Source of the DNA: Salsuginibacillus kocurii DSM 18087
GTDB lineage: Bacteria; Bacillota; Bacilli; Bacillales; Marinococcaceae
Direction of reading: 5' to 3'
Assembly: GCF_000377705.1 (NCBI RefSeq)
Contig: NZ_KB898625.1
Span: 248,001-312,000, forward strand
DNA length: 64,000 nt
Part shown: positions 17,339 through 26,303 of the stretch, piece by piece
Position numbering within the stretch: the first letter of the stretch is position 1
Layout: each line of letters begins with the position of its first letter
Translations under genes and position numbers: made by a program
Notes under the pieces: model-generated
The model's database searches: none
Told to the model about the DNA's origin: nothing
Seen by the model: the letters and a program-made list of their open reading frames with translations, nothing else

Positions 17339-18829
17339 ATGCACGCGGTACAACATTTGCTGCAGCAAGATTTAAAGACAAAAAATACCTTGGCACTTAT
17401 TCTTTTTTCCATTTCGTTGGCTGCTGGCGGGTCGCTTACCTTTGTTCAGGGAGAGATGGGGGCAGCGCTTCTATACGGGGGGCTTCTTCTTTTGCTTGTC
17501 AGCCTCTATGGTTTGTTCCGGTTCCTTATGGATAAGGAGCATGTTTTCCCGTATTCGTTAATCGTGATTGCCTATCTGTTTATCGCGGTTTACATTAGTC
17601 TTCTAGACGGTGGCACAGCAGTTGTTTCCATTTTATTCTTTCTTTTGTTTTTGTCTACCTTACATATGTATCCGTTCCTTTTTTGCATAGGGTTTATTGC
17701 TGGCGGGGCTGGCTTGTATTTCAATTCCTTTTATACGACGGCAGAGGCTGCTGTGCTGCAGGAGAATTTTCCTTCGTTGCTATTAGCCTATATTCTAGCA
17801 GGTGCTCTGGCTTCAGGATTGATTTACTTGAATCGCAAACAGATGCGGCAGTTAGAATCACTTCTACTAGAAAGTGAGAAGCTGAGTCATGAAAAAGCAC
17901 AGGAACACCTCCGCTTACAGGAAAATGTAAATAAAATGATTGGAAACATCTCCACCGTCAATCACAGTGTGCAAGACAATGTGAAGTCCCAGGCTGACAT
18001 CACCGCTGCGATTGCTGAAATTGCAGCAGGAAGCAGTACACAAAGCGAGAAAATCAGTTCCATCTCAGCTCATGCCCAGCATACGGCCACGCAAATGGCG
18101 ACGCTGCGTGAGGAAACGACTTCTATTTCAGGAGATTTTATGCATGCCAATGAACTGGCACAATCAGGGTCTGCCCACGCTGCGGAACTCGCTGAGAACA
18201 TGACCGGTCTGCAACAGGAGATCGGTTCATTAAACGAAGCGTTCCATGAGCTTACAGAAAAAATTGCCGAGACCGATACGTTTTCTCAAGCGATTATTCA
18301 AGTGAGCGAACAAACGAATTTGCTTGCATTGAACGCTTCTATTGAAGCGGCCCGGGCCGGAGAGGCTGGGAAAGGCTTTTCCGTGGTAGCAGATGAGATA
18401 CGCAAATTAGCTGAAACAACCAGTGACACAGCTGAAAAAATTACGGCCAATTTAAATCAAGTGAATCGGACCAATCAAGCAGCGGTGGAAAAGATGCAGA
18501 CGAGTAATACGATGGTAGCGAGCCAAGATGAGAAAACAAGTAAAGTCCATGAGGCATTTGAGACTTTCTCCAGCTTGGTTGACAGCTTGAATGAAAAAGT
18601 ATCATCCTTTGATGAGCTGGCTGCCACCGTGCAGAATCAATCCCGTGAAGTAGATGCTTCCACCGAGGAGCTGGCTGCCATTATTGAAGAAGCTTCAGCT
18701 GGTATCGAAGAAGTAAGTGCGACTATGGAAAATGTTAGCAAACAAAACGAACAAATCGGCTCAGATATGAAAGATACCGAAGCCGTGGTCACGCAGCTGA
18801 CCACGGCAGAAGAAACTTCCGCTTCCTAA
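17339..18829 (+). CDS. Methyl-accepting chemotaxis protein with multi-helix membrane domain
   Basis: A 496-residue chemoreceptor. Residues about 20-170 form six or so membrane helices with only short loops, and no extracellular ligand domain is seen, so it may sense a membrane-related signal or work through partners. Residues about 200-480 form the long helical signalling domain with the conserved tip [20 protein letters not shown] and [15 protein letters not shown] that contacts CheA and CheW. The start at 17339 follows TTAGGAGGGG; an upstream frame extension is not needed. It is divergent from pbpC and has a candidate cre site. Confidence 0.9.
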   Translation: MHAVQHLLQQDLKTKNTLALILFSISLAAGGSLTFVQGEMGAALLYGGLLLLLVSLYGLFRFLMDKEHVFPYSLIVIAYLFIAVYISLLDGGTAVVSILFFLLFLSTLHMYPFLFCIGFIAGGAGLYFNSFYTTAEAAVLQENFPSLLLAYILAGALASGLIYLNRKQMRQLESLLLESEKLSHEKAQEHLRLQENVNKMIGNISTVNHSVQDNVKSQADITAAIAEIAAGSSTQSEKISSISAHAQHTATQMATLREETTSISGDFMHANELAQSGSAHAAELAENMTGLQQEIGSLNEAFHELTEKIAETDTFSQAIIQVSEQTNLLALNASIEAARAGEAGKGFSVVADEIRKLAETTSDTAEKITANLNQVNRTNQAAVEKMQTSNTMVASQDEKTSKVHEAFETFSSLVDSLNEKVSSFDELAATVQNQSREVDASTEELAAIIEEASAGIEEVSATMENVSKQNEQIGSDMKDTEAVVTQLTTAEETSAS

Positions 18830-18844
18830 AGAAAACTTGGCAAA

Positions 18845-18869
18845 GCCAAGCCTACGGCGTAGGCTTGGC
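18845..18869 (+). terminator. Hairpin after the chemoreceptor gene
   Basis: Perfect 12-bp stem GCCAAGCCTACG/CGTAGGCTTGGC separated by one base, followed by CTTCGTT. The T-tract is weak, so termination is probable rather than certain. Confidence 0.5.
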
Positions 18870-18929
18870 CTTCGTTGCACGTATACCGTGTCTTTCAACG
18901 ATTTATATATTCTTACGGGATAATAAAAA

Positions 18930-18955
18930 CGCGCTCTCCGTTTTGGAGAGCACGC
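18930..18955 (+). terminator. Bidirectional terminator between chemoreceptor and EAL gene
   Basis: Stem CGCGCTCTCC/GGAGAGCACG with AAAAA before and TTTTT after. It can end the chemoreceptor gene on + and the convergent gene at 19009 on -. Confidence 0.75.
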
Positions 18956-19008
18956 TTTTTCAGGTAAGCTTGGGGCAAAGATGGCAGTACCTACAGAGGG
19001 CAACGGAT

Positions 19009-20748
19009 TCAAGACATCGAACTGGTCACGAGCTCGGCTAACGGCTGCGGTTTAGAAAAGAAGAAGCCTTGCACTTCGTCACACCCTACCCTGCGCAACG
19101 TTTCAAGCTGCGAGGCAGTTTCTACACCTTCCCCAATCACTGTTAACGAATATAAATGAGCAATGTCTACAATGCTCTTCATTAAACCGATGTCCCTCTC
19201 ATTATCTGGTTCCACTTGTACGAGGGAAGCATCTAGCTTCAACGTATCGATTGGCAATTCTTTAATGTAATTTAACGAAGAATAGCCTTTACCAAAGTCA
19301 TCAATCGCTACTGATATATTTTTAGACTTGATCTGTTCTAACTTTTGCGATACAAGCTCGATATTTTCCAGCATATGACTTTCTGTAATTTCAAGTTCAA
19401 GCGGTGGATGCACACAATCGGCTGAATCAATCGTCTCGAGAATTTGTTCAGAGAATCCAGGTTGATTAAAGGTGTAAGAAGATAAATTAACACTAATTTT
19501 CACCTGGCAGCCAGAGGATTCTTCATTAAGTTTGGCCCCTTTTAAGCACGCTTCTTTTAACACCCAATTGTCTAAGGCAAGCATTAAGCCGGTTTCTTCT
19601 GCCAGTGGGATAAACTCACCGGGGGAAATATAGCCCATCTTGGGATGGTGCCAGCGCAATAAGCTTTCGTATCCGGTTAGTACGGTCGTCTTCGCATCAT
19701 ACTGGCCCTGGAAAAATAATTCAAGTTCTTCCTGTTGAATGGCCTGGGCCAAATCCTGGATCAAAGTCGCCCGCCGTTTTGAAGATGCATTTAATGTTGG
19801 GGTGAAAAACGTATATTGCTTTTTTCCTTTTTGTTTTGACTGTGCCATCGCAAGCTCGGCTTGTTTTAGCAAATCGTTAATCAGCTGGTCGCTGGCCGTT
19901 TGATTGCTGATGCCCATACTAGCGGAGATATAAATCGGAACATCGGTGGCCGGCGTATAAAAGGGCTGATTCAAGCTGTGCAAAATCTGAGCACAGTACG
20001 AGTCAAGCTCTGTTGGCGTGATGGTTCGAAACCAAATGATAAACTGGCCGCCAGATATCCGGGCTATACCTACATGACTCCCTACTGTATCCATGATACG
20101 GCGAGCGATCTGTTGCAGCACGATATCTCCCTGAGCATGGCCATGGGCATCATTGACGTACTTAAAATTATCTAAGTCTAAATAAATAACCGCAGCGTTT
20201 TCTTCTTGCTGAGGTTGTAAATATTGGTCGACAAAATGATGATTATACAAACCGGTTAGTTCATCGTGTACCGCCTTAAATTCTAAATCCAGCGTTTGCC
20301 CTAAAAAGGAAGCCATCAATTCAAGGGCTTTTCGTTGCTCCGCAGAAAAAGACACCGGTGTATGTGAGATTACGCTGAGCGTCCCAAAGAGGTTTCCATT
20401 GCTAAGGATGATGGGCGCTCCTATATAGCTCGCGATATCCCAATGTTCAATAATCTTAAGACGAGAAGAAAGTGAATGCTGTTTTGTATCTTCTATTGCT
20501 AGCACTTCTCCTTTTTCACAACGGATAAATTGGCAAAAGGATTCTTCTAAAGGGAGGCGTTCCCCTGCTTTAATTTGTACTGCTTCTTGGTCTTTTTGGT
20601 ATGCTTTAATAACTAATAAACCAGTATCATTTGTATGCGAGATTAATAATGTGGACCTCGGGATAAGAAGGTTAAGCGCCTGCAACACATCTTCGGCTGA
20701 TTTATCAAACGTTTTATAATACGAGACTTCCGTTTCTGGTATATACAT
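19009..20748 (-). CDS. GAF-GGDEF*-EAL protein, likely c-di-GMP phosphodiesterase
   Basis: A 579-residue cytosolic protein. A GAF sensor (about 10-155, with YIGAPIILSNGNLFGTLSVI) is followed by a GGDEF domain (about 160-315) in which the signature reads SGGQF, so cyclase activity is expected to be lost, and an EAL domain (about 330-575) with GYESLLRWHHP, DDFGKGYSSLNYI, LKLDASLV and EVQGFFFSKP. The EAL key residues look kept, so it probably cleaves c-di-GMP, with the dead GGDEF possibly binding GTP as an activator. GAGG stands close to the ATG. It is monocistronic. Confidence 0.88.
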   Translation of the reverse strand: MYIPETEVSYYKTFDKSAEDVLQALNLLIPRSTLLISHTNDTGLLVIKAYQKDQEAVQIKAGERLPLEESFCQFIRCEKGEVLAIEDTKQHSLSSRLKIIEHWDIASYIGAPIILSNGNLFGTLSVISHTPVSFSAEQRKALELMASFLGQTLDLEFKAVHDELTGLYNHHFVDQYLQPQQEENAAVIYLDLDNFKYVNDAHGHAQGDIVLQQIARRIMDTVGSHVGIARISGGQFIIWFRTITPTELDSYCAQILHSLNQPFYTPATDVPIYISASMGISNQTASDQLINDLLKQAELAMAQSKQKGKKQYTFFTPTLNASSKRRATLIQDLAQAIQQEELELFFQGQYDAKTTVLTGYESLLRWHHPKMGYISPGEFIPLAEETGLMLALDNWVLKEACLKGAKLNEESSGCQVKISVNLSSYTFNQPGFSEQILETIDSADCVHPPLELEITESHMLENIELVSQKLEQIKSKNISVAIDDFGKGYSSLNYIKELPIDTLKLDASLVQVEPDNERDIGLMKSIVDIAHLYSLTVIGEGVETASQLETLRRVGCDEVQGFFFSKPQPLAELVTSSMS

Positions 20749-21031
20749 TTCCTCACCCTCAGCTAGCTTGATGTAGTCGTTTCTCCAACAGAGCGGGATA
20801 TTAAAATAACCTTGTATTTAAAACCATCTTACGTTTATTGTCATATAGCACTTACTTGTAAAACAATGCGTCAACCTTATGTATTTTACTAGATTAAGAG
20901 TTTGGTATGTTAGCGCAATGTCAATCCCTTACAATGCTCACATGCATAATTCTATATTTTCGTCAAAATTCCTGCTATCCTTTTCTATTTCCTAAATATT
21001 TTACATGTAGACGATTGACTTAAATGCCATG

Positions 21032-21664
21032 TTAAGGCGAACAGGTCTGCAAAATCTGTGCGAACGCTTCATCCCGCTCTTCCCATGCCCCTTGCCGTGT
21101 CCATTCTAAAAATTCCGGCTTCAACAGCTGCGCGAACAGGTTCTTCCGCTTAACCGGGTCAGTAACCGTTCGCATTATTTCTTCCCGGCACTCTGCCAAG
21201 AAATGAACATAATCCTCGTACGCGTCGTCAAATTGCTCTTCAAGCGCGCGTTTCGTGTGTTTGGCCAGACTCGGGCTTGCTCCATTGGTGGAAACAGTAA
21301 CGGTGAAATCCCCTCTTTTCACCATTGCAGGCACGTGAAAGGTGCTTAGAGCAGGGTTGTCGGCTACATTGACAAGCTGAAATGGGGCAGCAGCGGAAGC
21401 TATTTTTTTGTTAACCTCTGCCTGGTCGGTCGCAACAAAAATTAAGCGCGCCCCTTCCACATCTTCCGGACGGGCTTCGCGCTTTTCCCACGTTACGTGT
21501 CCTGCTTCTGCCCACATGTCAATTTGTGACGTGACACAAGGCGCAATCACGCGCACCTCAGCTTTTTCTTCTAGAACGTGCTTGATTTTCCGCTCGGCTA
21601 CTGTGCCGCCGCCAGCAACAAGAACGTCCCAGCCTTCAATCGCTAGTTGAATCGGATAACTCAT
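21032..21664 (-). CDS. ylnF: Precorrin-2 dehydrogenase/sirohydrochlorin chelatase-like protein
   Basis: A 210-residue protein matching the N-terminal part of CysG and the YlnF/SirC/Met8 proteins that oxidise precorrin-2 with NAD+ on the way to siroheme, the cofactor of sulfite and nitrite reductases. Seen are the Rossmann motif LVAGGGTVAERK, RLIFVATDQAEVN, NVADNPALSTFHVPAMVKRGD and TVSTNGASPSLAKHTK. The ATG follows GGGGGAATAGC. In B. subtilis the gene lies in a sulfate-assimilation operon; here its only close neighbour is an unrelated membrane protein 72 bp upstream, probably cotranscribed. Confidence 0.88.
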   Translation of the reverse strand: MSYPIQLAIEGWDVLVAGGGTVAERKIKHVLEEKAEVRVIAPCVTSQIDMWAEAGHVTWEKREARPEDVEGARLIFVATDQAEVNKKIASAAAPFQLVNVADNPALSTFHVPAMVKRGDFTVTVSTNGASPSLAKHTKRALEEQFDDAYEDYVHFLAECREEIMRTVTDPVKRKNLFAQLLKPEFLEWTRQGAWEERDEAFAQILQTCSP

Positions 21665-21736
21665 TGCTATTCCCCCGTCCGGTCCGTGGTTTCTCCTTTT
21701 AATGTATTATACCTTGTGCCAGGCCAGCAGAACACT

Positions 21737-22063
21737 CTATTCTTCTGTTCTTTTCTGAATGCTCCACCCTAAGAATATACCGGTCACTAAAGGCAGTATG
21801 CTGACGAGAAAAGCCGCAGGCCACGATTCAAGCATCAGCATCGGCAAAAGCATTAAGATGGTAAAAGAAGCTACAAAAAAGACACCACTTAACAGCAGCG
21901 GCGTAAAAACAAACTGCCACCGCCCCGCTCGTTTCCGCTCCATAACTGCTGAAGGCACCCGCAACAGAAGGCCGATCGCAAACGCTAAAAGCATCATTAA
22001 AAATAAATCGGCAATAACCGGCGCCATCCCTTCATTGGCTGTGAGAATGAATTCCTCATTCAT
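21737..22063 (-). CDS. Small membrane protein of unknown function
   Basis: A 108-residue protein with three hydrophobic helices (about 15-35, 52-72, 80-100) and a basic loop ERKRAGRWQ between the first two, giving a likely N-out orientation. I do not recognise a family. AGGGAGGGG precedes the ATG strongly. It lies 72 bp upstream of the siroheme-synthesis gene on the same strand and may be cotranscribed with it. Confidence 0.6.
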   Translation of the reverse strand: MNEEFILTANEGMAPVIADLFLMMLLAFAIGLLLRVPSAVMERKRAGRWQFVFTPLLLSGVFFVASFTILMLLPMLMLESWPAAFLVSILPLVTGIFLGWSIQKRTEE

Positions 22064-22202
22064 GAAAAGACCCCTCCCTGTTTTTAGTCTATATTCCCTT
22101 TTTCCGCTTTAGCTAAAATGGAAGAAGCAGCTAGCTTCAGCTTAGCCAGCGAGCCTGGAATGTATGCTTTTTCCAGATGGTACGGGCCTCTCATATAAAA
22201 AA

Positions 22203-22229
22203 GGAGCTTCACCTGTATAGGAGAGCTCC
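22203..22229 (-). terminator. Terminator of the SLH-domain gene
   Basis: Reverse-strand stem GGAGCT/AGCTCC with an inner CCT/AGG pair, followed by seven T, about 75 nt after the stop at 22303. Confidence 0.75.
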
Positions 22230-22302
22230 CTGACCGCTGGCGGCCGTTTTCGTGCTTTTGTCATAAGGGAGTGGAGCCCCTTGGCAGCAGCCCGTTCTCC
22301 CG

Positions 22303-23478
22303 TTAGTTTTCTTCATGGCGCTCGGCGATTTGTTCTTCACCGAAGGTATCAATCACTAGATCACTGGCATAACGAACCTTAATCAAGCCGACATCTTCTT
22401 TAAAGTAACGGTACGTCTCTTCTTCAAATTCCGTTTCGATCGCTTCTACCTCTTCGCCTTGATAGGTGACAGTGGTCGTTTCCGGCGGCACGTTGGCCAC
22501 GAAGTAAGGCTCATCCGAGTTCTCTTCTTCTTCAAGAAGGTCGCGGAGCACGTCTTCAGCATCTTCCTCTTCTAGCCGGTCGCGGATTTCCGTGTACTTA
22601 TCAAGGTCTTCTTCGGTGTAACGATGCGTCTCGATCACTTCTTCTTCCTCTTCATCCATTTGCATAACCGCGTAATGGCCGAGGGCGTGGCCTTGATGTC
22701 CTCTTACCAGCCAGGCACCGTCAACACTAGCCAAAAACTCTTTTCCTTCACCCAGTCCTGTCGCCGGTCCGTCCGTGTCATAATCTTCAAACACCCGGTA
22801 ATCCTCCGCTAATTCGGAAAAAGAATCCGGACTTTCTTCATCTTCGCCAGGCCTGAACGATTCATCGAACACACGGGCTAAAAAGGTGGAGAACTCAGCC
22901 CGGGTGGTTGATTGACCGGGTTCAAAGACTCTTTCTCCGCCTCCTTTATAGCCGATTGAGATTTGATTGGCAGCAAGAGCATCAATCGAACTGTAATACG
23001 GGTTGTTCTCATCTACGTCCGCGAACTCATAATCGGCACTCCCTGCGCCAAGCTCAAACGCCCGGTCAATGAGAGCCGCCATTTGGCCGCGCTCTAACGG
23101 TTCGTCCGGCAAATAATTCCCATCCGGCGTGCCGGAAATGACACCTTCATCGGCTACGGCTGCTGCGTAATAATAGGCATAATGATCCTCGGACATATCA
23201 TTGAAACCAGGGTTCGGACGGTCCGTTGTTTCCAGATCCAGGGAACGTGCCATCATGATGGCCGCATCCGCCCGGCTTACCTCATTGTTCGGTGAAAAGG
23301 TGCCATCCGGGCTGCCTTCAATAATTCCCTGTCCCGTTAAATAATCAATTTCCTCATATCCCCAAAAATCAGCGTCTACATCGCTGTATTCCGTCTCAGC
23401 ATTACTATGAGCGGGAGCCAGTATCGTGGCTGAGAGAAAGAACGCGAGCACTGCACCGGTTGTCCACTTTCTTTTCAT
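22303..23478 (-). CDS. Secreted protein with three SLH domains
   Basis: A 391-residue exported protein. A signal peptide (about 1-27, ending AHSNA) precedes three S-layer homology domains (about 30-85, 90-150, 152-212), each with the FSDV-type entry and a TRAE/ERGQ/SRAD motif; SLH triplets anchor proteins to pyruvylated secondary wall polymers. The C-terminal half (about 213-391) is very acidic and carries no domain I know; a TEEDLDKYTEIRDRLEEEDAED stretch is predicted helical. It is monocistronic. Its enzymatic role, if any, is unknown. Confidence 0.85.
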   Translation of the reverse strand: MKRKWTTGAVLAFFLSATILAPAHSNAETEYSDVDADFWGYEEIDYLTGQGIIEGSPDGTFSPNNEVSRADAAIMMARSLDLETTDRPNPGFNDMSEDHYAYYYAAAVADEGVISGTPDGNYLPDEPLERGQMAALIDRAFELGAGSADYEFADVDENNPYYSSIDALAANQISIGYKGGGERVFEPGQSTTRAEFSTFLARVFDESFRPGEDEESPDSFSELAEDYRVFEDYDTDGPATGLGEGKEFLASVDGAWLVRGHQGHALGHYAVMQMDEEEEEVIETHRYTEEDLDKYTEIRDRLEEEDAEDVLRDLLEEEENSDEPYFVANVPPETTTVTYQGEEVEAIETEFEEETYRYFKEDVGLIKVRYASDLVIDTFGEEQIAERHEEN

Positions 23479-23547
23479 TTGTCTCCCTCCCTTAAAATTC
23501 GTCTGACTCTATTATAACTTTTTTCCGAATGTTCCGAAACCGGTGTT

Positions 23548-24480
23548 CTATGCTTTATCTTCAGCATGCCGCCTGTTTTTTTTCTTATTGATCCGATGTT
23601 CCAGGAAGCGCTCTCCATATATCGTCAGCACAATCGCAGCAAAAATAAGCAGAATGCCGCTGACCTGCCAGCCCGTTAAAATGTCGTTGAAAACAAGCAC
23701 CCCGATCGCAATCGCCACCACCGGTTCAATAATCGAAAGAATCGCCGCCCGGCTTGATTCCACATAGCGAAGTCCTGCCGTATATAGCACGTAAGCAAGT
23801 GCTGTCGCAAATAAAGCAAGGCCGATGCCGTTCACCCATACGCCCGGTTCAAGAAAGGCACTGCTTTGATTCCATAAAGCGCTTGTCGGCAGGAGAAACA
23901 GCGCTCCAAAAAGCATGGAATAGGCAGTAACCGTGAGTGAATGATAGCGGCCACTTACTAATTTTCCAAAAATACTGTAGAGGGCATAAAAGAACCCTGA
24001 CGCGATGCCAAACAGCACCGTCAACACTTCAATCGAATCTGCCCCGACTGGCAGCAACCCGACGGTAAAACCGCACCCTGCCAGCATGACAATGAGCGCG
24101 AACGCTTTTGGCATCGTAAAAGGCTCGCCGAACGTAAAACGTGCCAGCACAGCCACAAAAATCGGCCCCGTATACAACAGGACTACAGCCAGCGACACAT
24201 TAGCCACATCCATCACCGTAAAGAAAAAGTAATTAAAAAAAGCAATGCTGACGATCCCTGTACCGATAAAATACGGAAGATCTGCTATTCGGACCCGCAA
24301 AAGCTGTGGTCGCCATACGGCAAGCAGCCCTGTAATTAACACAGCTGAAAACGACAATCGTATACCTACAACTTGCCAAGGCGTAAAACCATATGTATAT
24401 AAATTCTGGACAAACAGGCCGGTAATCCCCCACAAAGCCGCCCCTAGTAACACGAGTAAATAAGCTAGACGCACCGACAT
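23548..24480 (-). CDS. EamA/DMT family transporter
   Basis: A 310-residue carrier with ten hydrophobic helices in two EamA repeats (about 5-135, 150-290). Marks are GAALWGITGLFVQNLY at the start, PWQVVGIRLSFSA, and ESSRAAILSIIEPVVAIAIGVLVFNDILT near the end, as in YdcZ/RhaT-like amino acid or metabolite exporters. The C-terminus is basic (HRINKKKNRRH). AAGGGGG precedes the ATG. It lies divergent from a TetR gene, across a tandem-repeat array. Substrate unknown. Confidence 0.87.
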   Translation of the reverse strand: MSVRLAYLLVLLGAALWGITGLFVQNLYTYGFTPWQVVGIRLSFSAVLITGLLAVWRPQLLRVRIADLPYFIGTGIVSIAFFNYFFFTVMDVANVSLAVVLLYTGPIFVAVLARFTFGEPFTMPKAFALIVMLAGCGFTVGLLPVGADSIEVLTVLFGIASGFFYALYSIFGKLVSGRYHSLTVTAYSMLFGALFLLPTSALWNQSSAFLEPGVWVNGIGLALFATALAYVLYTAGLRYVESSRAAILSIIEPVVAIAIGVLVFNDILTGWQVSGILLIFAAIVLTIYGERFLEHRINKKKNRRHAEDKA

Positions 24481-24617
24481 TTAAAAGGCCCCCTTGTTTT
24501 CTCACTCACAACATCCATATTAGCAGAGAACCTGCCGCCTGTTGAGCCTTTTGCATTTGCTGATTAACTTTTTTGGAAAATGGTGGATCCATTGCATAAT
24601 GGAGAGGGTCGAGGAGA

Positions 24618-24827
24618 GGTGGTGGCGTGAGTTTCTTTGGTTGTGGCGTCGCCCTCTCCGCTTGTGGCGTCGCCCTCTCCGCTTGTGGCGTAACTCTCTC
24701 CGCTTGTGGCGTCGGCCTCTCCGCTTGTGGCGTCGCTCTCTCCGCTTGTGGCGTCGCTCTCCCCGCTTGTGGCGTCGCTCTCCCCGCTTGTGGCGTCGTC
24801 CCTTTTCCTTGTGGTGTCATTGCGGTT
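24618..24827. repeat. Tandem array of ten 21-bp repeats
   Basis: Ten units of exactly 21 bp with consensus GCTTGTGGCGTCGCTCTCCC or close variants; outer units are more diverged. The array fills the divergent gap between the EamA gene and the TetR gene. Because 21 is a multiple of 3, reading frames stay open through it on both strands (for example a TPQAERA heptad on the reverse strand), but none has a convincing start, so I do not call a gene. Confidence 0.9.
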
Positions 24828-24958
24828 ACGTTCATCTGTGGCGTAACGAGACCAAAGCTCAAAAAGAGTTTTCCATAAAGCCTGATGAAGCATCTGCTTT
24901 TCCCCCAAGCATCTATATAGCCAATTCTTTTATTTCGTAGTAGACTGAACATAAATAC

Positions 24959-24976
24959 CTACCAACTGGTTGGTAG
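24959..24976. promoter_or_regulatory. Palindromic operator of the TetR gene
   Basis: CTACCAA-CTGG-TTGGTAG is a perfect inverted repeat 21 bp before the start codon at 24997. Such sites are typical of TetR-family autoregulation; binding is inferred. Confidence 0.65.
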
Positions 24977-24996
24977 TTAAAAGGACGGTGACATTG

Positions 24997-25533
24997 ATGG
25001 CAAAACGAGAGGAATTATTGCAAGCGGCTTCCCGCGTTATTGCTGAACAAGGTGTGAAACGACTTACGCTTGATAGGGTGGCGCAAGAAGCCGGCTTAAG
25101 CAAGGCAGGGCTCATTCACCATTTTCCCAGCAAGGAAGCACTCATTGAAGCGATGAACGCGCAGGTGACCGCTCAATTCGCGCATGAAATTGAACAGTCG
25201 TACCAGGCAGAAGGCTCCTATAACCGGGCGTATTTAAACGGTTCCTTAAAAGAACTGAACGGACCCGATACATTAAATATTAAAAACAGCATTTTAGCAG
25301 CGCTTGCCACCAATCAAGACCTGCTTGCGCCGTGGGAAGAAGAATACAGCCGCCTTAAAAACGTAATGGGACAGGAAAACGTGCCAAGCGAGCTTACGGC
25401 GATTATCCGCTTAGTCAGCGACGGACTTTGGTTTGCGAAAATGTTCGATTTAGAACCCGTCGACCTTTCCGAACAGGAGCGCATCAAGTCCTACTTGTTT
25501 CACTTGCTCGAACAGGAAGAATCCAAGGAATAG
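24997..25533 (+). CDS. TetR family transcriptional regulator
   Basis: A 178-residue repressor. The N-terminal helix-turn-helix (about 1-50) reads RVIAEQGVKRLTLDRVAQEAGLSKAGLIHHFPSKEALIEAM; the C-terminal part is a TetR ligand domain of the type that senses small hydrophobic compounds. I choose the ATG at 24997 with AAGGACGGTGA upstream; an upstream TTG falls within the operator. It is followed after 11 nt by a small multidrug-export-type gene, so the pair is an autoregulated operon. Confidence 0.9.
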   Translation: MAKREELLQAASRVIAEQGVKRLTLDRVAQEAGLSKAGLIHHFPSKEALIEAMNAQVTAQFAHEIEQSYQAEGSYNRAYLNGSLKELNGPDTLNIKNSILAALATNQDLLAPWEEEYSRLKNVMGQENVPSELTAIIRLVSDGLWFAKMFDLEPVDLSEQERIKSYLFHLLEQEESKE

Positions 25534-25544
25534 GGGGATGTTCA

Positions 25545-25979
25545 ATGTGGGAATATCTATATCTAGCTGCTACTGCGTGGCTGCTTGGCTACGTTCCTTT
25601 TTTTGAAATTTACTTGGCCATACCTGCGGTTATGATGATGGGTTTTGATCCCGTCTCTGCTGTGATTTGGGGCGGGCTTGGTAATTTCATGGCTGTACCT
25701 ACCATTCTTTTTTTTCATAAACAGCTGGCCAAAGTGCCAAGGCTGGGCAAGTGGCTTCACTCCTTAGAAAATAACCGCTTCCGCTCTCATATTGAAAAGT
25801 ATGGGGCCACGATGGTGGTCGTGCTTACAGTGGTGGCCGGGGTGTGGGCGATGGCTGCTATCGGCCGTGTGCTCGGGTTATCGAGGCTGAAACTGTCACT
25901 TTCATGCGCTTTAAGTATTGTACTCTACAGCATCTTAACAGCTTATGCCGTGCAAGCCGGTTTAGACTGGTTTCTTTAA
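25545..25979 (+). CDS. Small multidrug export-type membrane protein
   Basis: A 144-residue membrane protein with about four helices resembling the Sm_multidrug_ex family (PF06695): PFFEIYLAIPAVMMMG at the first helix, GNFMAVPTILFF, and a charged cytoplasmic loop LGKWLHSLENNRFRSHIEKYGATM. Despite the family name, substrates are poorly established. AGGGGGATG overlaps the stop of the tetR gene, which indicates coupled expression and suggests that the TetR protein controls it. Confidence 0.75.
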   Translation: MWEYLYLAATAWLLGYVPFFEIYLAIPAVMMMGFDPVSAVIWGGLGNFMAVPTILFFHKQLAKVPRLGKWLHSLENNRFRSHIEKYGATMVVVLTVVAGVWAMAAIGRVLGLSRLKLSLSCALSIVLYSILTAYAVQAGLDWFL

Positions 25980-26046
25980 ACGGCGATATCTATGTCGGTG
26001 CCGCGCTTCTGTTATCCTCTCAAGCGAGGGCCGGGGGAAGCAATTT

Positions 26047-26160
26047 GGACGTTATAGCGAAAAAGTGGACAGTTTTAGCTCATATTTGGACAGTTCGACA
26101 AGATTCTTGGACGTTTCGACAAATTTTTGTTACGTTCCCCCTTAAAAGTTGGACGATTCT
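26047..26160. repeat. Second array of degenerate 21-bp repeats (GGACGTTTCGACAA type)
   Basis: Units begin at 26047, 26067, 26088, 26109, 26130 and 26151 (steps 20, 21, 21, 21, 21). Unit order matches the array at 8281-8400: GGACGTT..CGAAAAA, GGACA.., GGAC.GTTCGACAA, CGACAAATTT.TG, TTACGTT.., GGACG.TTCT. The two are diverged copies of one dispersed intergenic element in the same orientation. Confidence 0.75.
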
Positions 26161-26198
26161 TCTTTTTGCTGCGGCGGACTGCTCTACCTCACGTATAA

Positions 26199-26227
26199 AA
26201 GCGGCTGCCTCTAACAAGCAGCCGCTT
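26199..26227 (+). terminator. Terminator after the TetR operon
   Basis: Perfect 10-bp stem AAGCGGCTGC/GCAGCCGCTT followed by CTTCTTCT. It lies about 220 nt after the exporter gene, beyond the repeat array, so the array may be transcribed. Confidence 0.65.
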
Positions 26228-26303
26228 CTTCTGACATTCCTCGTTCCCTTTTATAAATAGATTATGGTATTCTTACGGAGACATTGGTACACGGAGGTTA
26301 TGC

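Noticed and set aside
24618-24827. CRISPR array
   Set aside because: Units are contiguous 21-bp tandem repeats without spacers, and no cas genes are present in the window.
24506-24952. 148-codon reverse-strand frame with TPQAERA heptads
   Set aside because: A 21-bp repeat keeps several frames open on both strands, so openness is not evidence. No ribosome binding site, and the flanking parts have no coding character.
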